Positions 12,301 through 21,599 of a DNA stretch of 64,000 nt are shown here, one piece after another. The DNA comes from Annona cherimola (taxonomy: Eukaryota; Streptophyta; Magnoliopsida; Magnoliales; Annonaceae). The notes beneath the pieces are model-generated. The model saw only the letters and a list, made by a program, of their open reading frames with translations. It ran no database searches and was not told where the DNA came from. The stretch is taken from positions 55,109,174 to 55,173,173 of the forward strand of contig CM059975.1 in assembly GCA_030490835.1 (NCBI GenBank). The letters run 5' to 3'. A program made the position numbers and the translations under genes. Numbering within the stretch: the stretch's first letter is position 1; each line of letters begins with the position of its first letter.

Positions 12301-12371
12301 TTACAAAGCCCCTAGCAAAAGAAGCATTTTATAAGATTAGAAATGACATGGGAATGATTGAATTAACTTAG
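9315..12371 (+). pseudogene. pol: pol of copia-1 (PR-IN-RT-RH), broken
   Basis: Copia-order polyprotein. Protease with the active-site DSG at 9354-9362. Integrase with its HHCC-type region and catalytic D at 9921, D at 10110 and E at 10218. RT with [11 protein letters not shown] and the YVDD catalytic motif at 11427-11438. RNase H with [10 protein letters not shown] and the C-terminal region typical of the lineage, ending at 12371. Breaks are in-frame stops: TGA at 9771-9773 (also in copia-2), TAA at 10083-10085 in integrase, TAA at 11796-11798. No envelope-like frame follows. Otherwise the sequence is well kept, in line with a recent insertion. Confidence 0.93.
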
Positions 12372-12380
12372 CATAAACTT

Positions 12381-12637
12381 AGGGGGAGCACCTGTTTAGG
12401 GGGAGCAAACCCACCTATCTCTTTACCCTCTAACTTTTTGATATATTGACAAAAGGGGGAGAAGAGTAGGATTTGAGGGGGAGAAGAGTAGGATATGTTT
12501 GGGGAGAAGAGTAGGATATGTTTGCATGAGCATAAAATGATAAAATTTCACAATACAAAATGAGCATGTTATTTTTTTTAAGCAATTGAAAGGTATACAC
12601 TCAAATCAGTTTTGTCAATCATCAAAAAGGGGGAGAT
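12381..12637 (+). promoter_or_regulatory. Polypurine tract with upstream copies (copia-1)
   Basis: The last AGGGGGAG (12628-12635) directly precedes the 3' LTR and is the likely plus-strand primer. Four further copies of the same octamer stand at 12381, 12398, 12454 and 12476. Repeated polypurine motifs downstream of pol are a known trait of Sireviruses. Confidence 0.8.
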
Positions 12638-14399
12638 TGTTGGAAATATGTGGAAAACAAGTTAAATCTATGTTTTGATGATTAACAAATAAATTTGAGT
12701 AAGTCTTGGCTACTAACATGTTTGTGGAAGTGATTAAGGCATATACATTTGAAGAAAGTAGAGCATGGAAGGCCAAGTCGTTCCCCAAGTCGACCCCAAC
12801 ATCGACTTCAAAGAGCCAAATCCGTCCAGAGTTGAAAATGGGAGAAGAACAAGTGAAGTCGCAGGCCAAGTCGACTCCACTTGCGACTTGGGAAGCCAAG
12901 TCGCAAACGAAGTCGACTCCAGCATCGACTTCAGTCGGGAAAATCACTCCAAAGCTGAATTTGGGATGGAAGAATGCCAAAGTCGCAAACGAAGTCGACT
13001 CCAGTTGCGACTTGGGCGAAGTCGCGGACGAAGTCGACCCCAAGTTCGACTTGATGCTCTCAAGCTCAAAGATGCAGTTTCAAGTTCATTCCAAGAGTCA
13101 ACTTGAGTGTTCTCAAAACCAAATCAAAGGTGCAGGATCAACTTAAATCTATCAAGTCCAAAGCAAAGATTCAAGCATGCTCCAAGATGAAGAAATAATC
13201 AAGTCATGAAGATCAATATGAATCAAAAGCAAGCAAGGTGCATGAATCTACCATGCAAGATTCAAGTTCTTCAAAGATTCACAAGGTTCAAGCTAATCCA
13301 AGAAGAATCAAAGAAAAGCTCTTCAAGAATCACAAGATCTACAAGTATAAGGAGCCATTCTAGAATGAAAGCAAATCAATGAGGATCAAAGCATATTTTG
13401 CAAAGACCAAGTCAAGTCGCAACCCAAGTCGACTCCATAATCGACTTGAGTTGAAGTCTGAAGCCAAAGTCGACTCAACACTCAGACTTGGAACCTGACA
13501 AGGTGAAGTCGCACCGGAAGTCGACCTCACCTGCGACTTGGGTCAAGTCGATGCCCAAGTCGACCCGATCTGAAACTTGAAGTCGCAAACCGAAGGCGAA
13601 GTCGCACCCAAAGTCGACTCCATCTGCGACTTGGGCGAAGTCGCATCCGAAGTCGACTCCGCCTGCGACTTGGGTCGCAACGGTCGGATAATTTTCGAAC
13701 GTTGGCGCATTAAATGCGCGCCACCTACCTTCTAATGTTCGGATTCCCTCCAAAATTATAAAAGGCATTCATGGTGGACGAGGGAAGTAGCTGAGAATCA
13801 TTAAGTGTGCTTAACTCCTATATTTAAGAGCTCTAAAGAGATCAAGTCATTCAAAGAGGAAGAACTTTGCTTCAAATTGCAAGAGCTACATTTCTGAATC
13901 TTCAAAGCCTACATTACGAGTTCTTCTCTACGCCAAATTGCTTCTACACATCTGTAAAGTGTAGACTCCTTTTTGTTATTTCATTTTGTTGTATTGAACT
14001 TGATTTAGTTTGAGGAACTAAGATCAAGTGTAAGCAAAGCAGTGTGTGATTGGAGTGGAACTCATCACCTACTTGTGCTGTGTTGTGTTGAAGCCCCCTA
14101 GAGCTGGAATCTAGAAGAGAGCAGCGGCTCTAATTGTATTTGAAGAATACAATAGTGGAACCCAAGTCACAAGGAGTGTGAGCTTGGAAGAGTGGAGTAG
14201 GGAGGTTGCCCGAACTACTATAAAAATCTTGTGTGCTTGATTTATATTTCTGCTCTCTATATTATATTGCTTTCCATTTCATTTCTTCATTAAGGGGACT
14301 AGATTAATCCAGGGTAAAGTTTCTGTTTAAGTTATAAATTTTTAAATACCCAATTCACCCCTCCCCTCTTGGGTAATTGCCATCAAATCGGGACCAACA
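12638..14399 (+). repeat. copia-1 3' LTR
   Basis: Same length and structure as the 5' LTR: repeat clusters at 12775-13056 and 13409-13680, TATA box at 13757, end CCAACA, then GGTTA (14400-14404) of the target duplication. A few isolated base differences from the 5' copy. Confidence 0.97.
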
Positions 14400-14404
14400 G
14401 GTTA

Positions 14405-15626
14405 TGTATGAAATGGATTATGAGATTGGAAAACTAAGTGAATGCAAGCAAATGAATTGTTATAAATGCAATGCTATATTTTTATGTATTGGCAAAGGCA
14501 AAGAGAAAAGTGATACAGAAAGCTAAGATGAGGTAAGCAAGTAATTTTCTAAATGCTTTTGTTTTATCAAAATGCAATCAAATGTTTATCAATGATGTTC
14601 TAACTGTTTGAATGGTTTAGCAAATGAATGTTTTAAATTCTTTCTAAGATATTTAAAGATGGTCATTCCTTTATCTCAATGTGTATTGAAATGATATTTC
14701 CATTTTGATAAATGAAATGTTCACTATTTCGCAATTATTTATGACAAATGATGAATCATGGATTTATGAATGAAAAATCATGCTAACATGTCAAGGAATC
14801 ATGTTTATGAAAGATTCATGTGCACAAAGGATGAGGTCCACCTCAAAGGTGTAAGCGGACCGATTGTCCCCCTTTGGTGCGGCCAAGTCGCTACGATAGG
14901 CCTTGGGTCGGCAGTGCCTCCCTGGAATGGGAGAGAGGATGAAAGTGGATGGTTGCCTAGCTAGCTTCTATCCAAGGAATGTCATGGTTTCAAATAATGC
15001 ATCGCATTGTTTATGTTATACCCTAGACGGGTATAAGAAGCATTTTTAATGAGATACGCTCGAGTGGGTATAATATGTCTTTCCAAGTTATTTTAAATGA
15101 AAATGAATTGCTTGAAAACCTTACAGCTTGCTTATTGAGTTTCGGCTCATGATTTTTTTTTCTAAATCCTAAAGAAAGGTGAAAGGAAGCACCACGGAAG
15201 GAGTACAGGTGGAGATTCAAGAATATATGAATTTCTATAAGTTACCCGTGTATGAATTTATGAATTTTGTGATTGTATGAATGATGACAATTAAATTGTT
15301 GTTCAATGTTATATAAGGATTAAGTTATGTTTTGTGACTATGAATGGTGGAAAAAAATTTATGGTCAAATGTTAAGGTATGAATTATCGTGATGTGAATA
15401 AGTATGGAATTTATAAGTTCATATGTGTATATCTCAAATGGTTTAATGACCTAAAAAGGCATTTGATGGAAATTGAAATGGATGGAATGATTTAAACTCC
15501 TAAGGAGTCAGGAATAAATGGATAAATATCTAATAAAGCACGCCGTGTGACAGGGCAACAATCCTGATCACGTTTACCAATCGATAGATCTTGGAGTAAG
15601 GTTGCGAAGCTCGGGCTAGGGTGACA
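14405..15626 (+). repeat. gypsy-A 5' LTR, second part
   Basis: Continuation of the LTR begun at 3056. It carries a splice-donor-like AG|GTAAGCAAG at 14531-14541, the short motif GATGGTCATTCCT near 14657, a GC-rich block at 14819-14966 that recurs in other LTRs, and ends GGGTGACA at 15626. The short frame at 14770-14964 is only the GC-rich block. Confidence 0.8.
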
Positions 15627-15633
15627 TAGAAGT

Positions 15634-15645
15634 TGGTATCGAAGC
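15634..15645 (+). promoter_or_regulatory. Primer-binding site of gypsy-A (tRNA-Met type)
   Basis: TGGTATCGAAGC seven bases after the LTR end; close to the initiator tRNA-Met complement TGGTATCAGAGC with two changed bases. The following ATTGGTAAATAGGCA also occurs after the gypsy-C primer site, so the leader is shared. The rest of the 147-base leader up to 15792 shows only a possible splice acceptor, TTGTAG, directly before ORF-X. Confidence 0.75.
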
Positions 15646-15792
15646 ATGGATTGGTAAATAGGCATGGAAAATTTTCTAAGTATGAAAATTTATAGCATAT
15701 GATGATAGCTATGTGATTATAGAATAAGTTGTCTATGATAATTTGTTTTATGATATATTGAATATAGCTGACATGCTATGTTTGAATTGTAG

Positions 15793-16613
15793 ATGGACGA
15801 CAGAGGAAAAAGGGCAATGAGTGTGGAGGAGTTTAGAAAAGAAAAGGAGGAGGAGGAGCGAAAAAGAAGGATAGAGGAGAACATAAAGAGATGGTGGAAT
15901 TCGGCTTATTTCCCAGCAGTTCCTCCTAGTTTCCCACCTAGGCACCCTCCGACCCAGACATAGGGAGATTATCATGTCAATCTCCACACACAAAGGCCAA
16001 ATGTAGAGGAGTCCACAAGTCAGGCTCCTAAAGGGGAGAACACTGCAACATCCCACCAGATAGATCTACCAGTCCCATCTGATTTGATATATCCCCATGA
16101 TCTCCAGAAATTTTGGGATCAGATCCAAGCACACATACCCCGTAATGACGGTCCATGGTATAGATTTGCTAGTGGACTGGTGCAGTTTAGGCATGGGTTA
16201 AGTTGGGAAAGAATTCATCAAAGGGAGAAGGAGGTAGTTATTGCAGTAGAGGAATGTCGGGCACAAGGAATTCTAGAATCACTCGTTGCACCGGGCCTCA
16301 ATGAGGCCGTTATCCATATAACAGGATGAATGGTAAACCCATTTGACTTGACAGTGGAAATAATGATAATAATAGTGACAGTGATAATGACGATGAGGAC
16401 CCAATGGAATACTTTGCTCCTAAGGTAGAGCAGGAAGAGGGTGAAAGAGAAGAAGAGGAGGTTGATGAAGAAGATGATGATGATAATGATAGTAGTGATG
16501 GAGGGGAGGAAGATGACTCCACTTGGTCTGACACAAGTACAATCACCGAGGAACCCACACAGGTCTTGCCGAGTCGTAGGCGTTACATAAGGAGAGATTC
16601 TGGTAGGAGATGA
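15793..16613 (+). pseudogene. ORF-X of gypsy-A: accessory ORF upstream of gag, broken
   Basis: I do not recognise this protein. About 270 codons: a highly charged K/E-rich start (residues ~10-35), a proline-rich stretch, a central region with W-x-R-F-x(2)-G and VQFRHG followed by SWERIHQREKE, an acidic run of Glu and Asp (about 16430-16520), and a basic end containing RRYIRR. An equivalent frame exists in gypsy-D (26314-27018, minus strand), with the same order and the same last residues before the stop. Damage: TAG at 15961-15963, TGA at 16327-16329 with a shift into the acidic tail. The ATG is preceded directly by TTGTAG. It lies between primer site and gag, where chromoviruses normally have no gene. 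Role unknown; a nucleic-acid or chromatin adaptor is only a guess. Confidence 0.7.
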
Positions 16614-16755
16614 TTTGTTTTTTATTAACTTTTATGAAAGTTTGTATAATTATGGCTTGATGACACTTTTGTGATGGTTGATGGTTTTATGTGTGACATA
16701 CATGTATAATTATGGTGTGATATATGACATGTATGTATATATGTGTGATATGTTG

Positions 16756-19700
16756 TGTGAAACCCCACCTATTTTGGAACCTAACAAATGTAGTTCAATG
16801 CTTGTGTTAGGATGGAATTAAAGGAAATTAATTTTAACAAGGTGATTAAGTTAATTTTACAAGATTATTATGATAATTATGCATACTGAAGGATGAAATA
16901 ATGTTTATGTGAAAAGTACAATTAATGTTATTTATCATTTTAATTTTGATTTAATAATTGATATATTCATATCTTATGATTTACAAGATAGAATGGCTTG
17001 AAAAATTAAGAGATAGTCTAAGATGGTATGGTACCTTAGTCTATGAAAACTTACAGGTATACATTACGCATATAAATATGATTCATGAAAGATTTAATGG
17101 GATTTTGAATGATTTTATTATTTTGAAAATTTATTACAACTAGGGCCAATAATTATAAATGACGATTGAATTAAACGTTATAGGCCAAAATGGGTTAATA
17201 GGATTAAAGAGGCTTAATGAAAATTGGAAACTATAAATATATCATGAATAATCTTTTTAATTTTATAATTTTATTTATGGAAATTAGGATGATAATTAAT
17301 GAGTTAATTTGAAAAACGCTAGAAAATTCATAACTTAATACCTATAAGGCCAATTGAGACGAAATTTTAAAGACTAGCATATAATTATGGGTTTAATCAT
17401 ATAGATGAATTGGATCATAAAAATTAAGAAGGGAAATGGATTGATCGACTAAGATTTTATGATATTTTATGAATTAAATTATTTTGCTAATATCTTAGCA
17501 TCTACTCATGTTTTTGAGATGAGATTTTTATACGACTAAGCTAAGGTGCATATGTGACACATGGTGGGACCGCCCATGGTGATATGCATTATATTTTAAT
17601 TTTTTTTAAATGATAAATATGCCAACCTTCATGAATATTGATTTTGTTTCAAATACATGTATTGATGATTTTAAGTTTTGCTTACAGAGGAAGCGAATTC
17701 CATTCTTGAAAATATGACTTTAATGTAAAGCTTTAGCATTGCTTCATTTTAAGCATGCCCAAGTTTTGACAGTATGATTTTACTCCGTATTAATGATATA
17801 TTTGAAAATGGTTTTTGGTTAAGTAAATTCCTAGAAATGCTATTTCAAAGGCATTTAAGATTAAAGAATTTTTAATTCTTTTCTAAGATGAAATTAGAAA
17901 CAGACATTAGGAATTCTATTCCTAAAGGGTTTTGAGAAAAATTATATGATTTTTCATATAATGATATTTGTAAATAAATAGGGCATTTGAAATGACTTAT
18001 AAATGTTTTAAAAATGATTTATATAGATGTTTTGAAATAAATTATTAAAATACTTTCAGTCTCTTTGAAGACTGAAATACTTTGGAAAAATATTTTGCAC
18101 TCATGTGTTTTTTTTCTAAAAGAATTTTAAGACTGACCCACTCGATACTCGACGTTATAAAACAATTTGATGGCTATTTTGTTCAAAAGATAGTGCAAAC
18201 ACTTCTCTACATCAATATGGTAAGGATGGTATGTGGACAAGGCATATAAAGCTAATAAAATGGAAGCAGATGTGTTTGCCTATCCTTTGTTCATAAAAAG
18301 CCCAGAAAAGGGAATTAAAATATTTACAAAATGATTTTAAAACAGTTTACCAATAAATAAGAAATATTCTTAAAAATGATGTTTTCTTGGGTATTATAAA
18401 TATTTTGTAAAATTGATTTATTAATGTGTTTTTAAAATTCTTTAAGAGTGGTCATTCTTGTATTATTATTTGAAAACAGTTTATGAAAATGTTTTATTTT
18501 GGAAAAATAATTATGTCTAGTTCTCTATATGAGATAGACTCAGTCTGAGGACTGTAATGGATTTATGATATTAAGTGTTTATTTGGAAAATTACATGGAT
18601 TTAAGATTGTGTTGATTTTATGAAATCATGATAGCATAACGATACGAATACAAATGAGTGTGCACAGGAACCACGTACTAGGCCCATGGTGGAGGCAGTT
18701 GCAGACCGAGATGGTTGCATACCAAGGCCAACCTCTACATGTGGCCAAGTCGCTAAGGGAAGGCAAGGAGGCCTGCGACACTCTCCCTGAAATGGGAGCA
18801 GGAACATGGACAACCACCTAGCTAGTCAGTCACATGAAAGGTTTCTTTCCTATGGAGGGATGATCACTTGGTAAGTGTCACCTAACAGAGGGTCAGAAAC
18901 ATATATGCATATCATTTGTTTTAAAAACCCTAAAATGGGGACATAAGGATATGTTTTGGACATGATGATGTCCACAAGAATTAATTTTTATTTGATAATA
19001 TTTAGGACATAACAATGTCCACAAAAAATAATGTTTACTCATTTTATTTCAGAACACTTTCATATATGCATATGCGTTATATTGAAAAGATTTTATATGA
19101 AATTGGTTTCAGGGCATAAAATTATCCTTATTTGATAAGGTTTTTATTCAAACGATTTAGGATATAAGATTGTTCTTATGAAAATAGGTATATGTGAAGA
19201 TAAATTAAGACATTCCTCTGTTCTTTTAGAAATGGTTTATATGAATAGTTGTCATGTATGATTTAAATGATAGGATTTATGAAGGATTTAAATGCAAAGT
19301 TTTATGACAGATTTTCATGAAAGGTTTCTTCCTGTTGAAAATTGATTCTTGATAAGAGTCTTCTACCAAACAGAGAGAATTGCATTTATATGAAAATGCG
19401 AAATGCTTGCTTACTGAGGTCATCACTCACGTTTTGTTTTTCCAAACCTCAAACAGGTATAGGGAAGCTCAAGGGTTGGAGAGCATGATATAATTGAAAA
19501 AAAAGGTATGATATAGTATTCATGTGTGTGCTAAATGATTTGTTATGTGAAATAAATGAAATGTTTGGAATTTTTAAAGATATGATAATGTATGTGTATA
19601 AGTGAACGTGTTTAGTATTCAATTATGAATGAATGTTATGTGGTTATAGTTTGGCCAGGTTGTGTAAATCAGGGATGTAAGAAAGTGAGATGAAGATTTT

Positions 19701-20007
19701 ATGAATGATGTATATAATTGATGACAACTGTCAGGGGATATGTTATTATTAAGTATGTAAGGGAACATGTAGTGTGTTAAAATGCTCTGTGAAATGAAAT
19801 TATAAGTGTATCATTGTTTACAAGACGAATGAAGTATGATATAAAGAATAAGAAATGAGGATGGATAAAGGAAAAAATCAAAAAAAAAATTTTGGACAAA
19901 ATGAAGTTAAGAACCCGTCGCGTGATCAGGGCAAAAATCCTGATTTACATTTACCAATCAATATGATCTTGAGGTAAGGAAGTGATGTCTCGGTTTGGGG
20001 TGCCACA
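16756..20007 (+). mobile_element. Solo LTR of a gypsy element inside gypsy-A
   Basis: Begins TGTGAAACCCC, ends GGTGCCACA, and is flanked by the 5-bp duplication TGTTG (16751-16755 and 20008-20012), which proves a separate insertion. No primer site or coding region is attached, so it is a solo LTR of 3252 bp. It shares the U3 motif at 17324-17369, the GGTCATTC motif near 18447 and the GC-rich block at 18655-18825 with other LTRs here but is otherwise diverged. The small frames inside (16958-17143, 18601-18817) are not genes. Confidence 0.88.
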
Positions 20008-20012
20008 TGTTG

Positions 20013-20290
20013 TGACATGTTAAGACTATGTTTCTTGAATGGTATGTGTTGATAATGTGAATGATGAGATTAGTTATGGTGATATAACTGTGTCTAAGGA
20101 TTTTAAATGCATGAAATGAATGAAATATGAATATGAATGTTTATGATTGATGAATGATGGAACATGACAGGGATATGATTGTGTGATTTGGTTATGTGAA
20201 ATTAACCGTATGATGATGAAATGTATACGATGACCTAACCTTAACCATGAACGAAAGTTATGTGCTTCTGATATATTCAGAAAAAGCACC
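20013..20290 (+). other. Region between ORF-X and gag of gypsy-A
   Basis: Together with 16614-16750 this is the original spacer between ORF-X and gag. Its last 60 bases match the same place in gypsy-D: a branch-point-like CTAAC at 20235-20239, TATGTGCTT, and an acceptor-like TATATTCAG ending at 20280, ten bases before the gag ATG. No gene is visible. Confidence 0.5.
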
Positions 20291-21565
20291 ATGGTTGATA
20301 CAAGATCAAGGGTTAGAAAGAACAAGGGAAAGGAAATTGCTACAGAAGTTTTCAGCCAGCATGAGGTTGGAGAATTTAGCAGACTCAAAAGGGGCAGGCC
20401 GGGAACACAAGAGCAAAACCAAAGAAATAATCAACAAAGATGGGCAGATGAAAGCCCAGAACCGAATAGAGAACAAGAGCAAAGGTAAGCTCAAATAATT
20501 GAGGACAGAGTAGCTATGGCGATGAAAGAAGCCATACAGCAAGCTACTCGAGATTGGGCAACACAAGCTGCAGACATTATTCAAGGCTTATGCGAGAGGA
20601 CCCAACGGGCCCAATTAGGAAATGTCGAAAAGGAAGGGCCTATTCCGATGGCTAACCTGAATCCCCCTATAGTGCCCCTAGTAGACGAGAATCAGTTAAT
20701 GGAAGCAGACAGGAGGGCAATAAACGCATTCTTTACACCATGGCCTCCTAAGTTCACTGGTGAACCTGACCTCGTCCAAGCTGAACAATGGATGACGGAG
20801 ATCCAAAAATTGTTCAGAATATCTCCATGCAATGACAGACAGAAAACATTGTGTGCCACTCATCTATTGGTAAAGAATGCACATGAGTGGTAGGAGACCA
20901 TGTTGATTACTATGCCACACACAGAGGAGGTGACTTAGCAAACATTCGTGGAAGAATTTAACAAGGAGTATAAGATTGTAGAGCCAGAAAGTTATAGAAT
21001 TTGAAAGGCTCTACCAAGGGAGGATGACTGTAATGGAATATGCCATCAATTTCAATTCCTTGGTGAGATATGTACCACGAATAGCTAATGTGCTAGAGAA
21101 CAAGGCATAAAGATTCCAACAGGGACTGAGGCCATACCTCAAAGAAAGTTTAGCCCCTCTACTGATCAAGGACTATGCATCAAGTGTAGAAAGGGCAAGA
21201 ACCTTGGAGATTGAGGTAATAGGAACTCAAGAACTAAGGCTAGGATCCAGGATGTTCAGCCCGGAAGTGAAAGAAGTTGAGACGGGAAAGAAAAAGGTCA
21301 AGAGAGGAGGTACAAGGAAAAGAAAAGGGCCCCAAAGAAGAAAATGCCACCTGTTTGCAAGAAATGTCAAAGGCGCCATGTAGGAGAATGTTTGAAAGGA
21401 TCAAACAAATATTTCAAGTGTGGACAAATGGGTCACATAGCCAAGGAATGTGGCAAGGGAGAGTTAAGAATGGTGAAATGCTACATTTGTGACCAGGTTG
21501 GACACATAGCTCTGAATTGTCCAAATAGAGCGCAAACGTCACAAGAGAGAGGAAAAACCACATAG
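20291..21565 (+). pseudogene. gag: gag of gypsy-A, broken
   Basis: Capsid/nucleocapsid of a Tekay/Del-like element. ATG at 20291 (MVDTRSRVRKNKGK), a start also seen in gypsy-D. Capsid core (PPKFTGEPD, QWMTEIQKLFRISPC, CATHLL) at about 20745-20870. Two CCHC knuckles (CFKCGQMGHIAKEC; a second with YICDQVGHIALNC that has lost its first Cys context) and a Cys-rich CKKCQRRHVGEC stretch lie at 21350-21520. Damage: TAA at 20486-20488, TAG at 20891-20893, a further stop near 20936, and a small deletion near 20972. The remaining parts stay mainly in one frame. Confidence 0.9.
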
Positions 21566-21599
21566 CCGAGGCTAACGGGAGCAGCTAACAGACAGGGAA

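Larger units (their letters stand above)
5613..14399 (+). mobile_element. copia-1: complete SIRE/Maximus-type Ty1/copia element
   Basis: Two LTRs of equal length (1762 bp each, 5613-7374 and 12638-14399) beginning TGTTGG and ending CCAACA, flanked by the 5-bp duplication GGTTA (5608-5612 and 14400-14404). The tRNA-Met primer site, gag, protease, integrase, RT, RNase H and a purine-rich 3' region come in canonical copia order. By eye the LTRs differ at about 18 sites, roughly 1 percent, so the insertion is recent relative to its surroundings. Single-base deletions and stops break gag and pol. It sits inside the gypsy-A LTR. Confidence 0.97.

Noticed and set aside
14770..14964. 64-codon frame in the gypsy-A LTR
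   Set aside because: It corresponds to the conserved GC-rich LTR block; the frame is not kept in the related blocks at 18655 and 59450.
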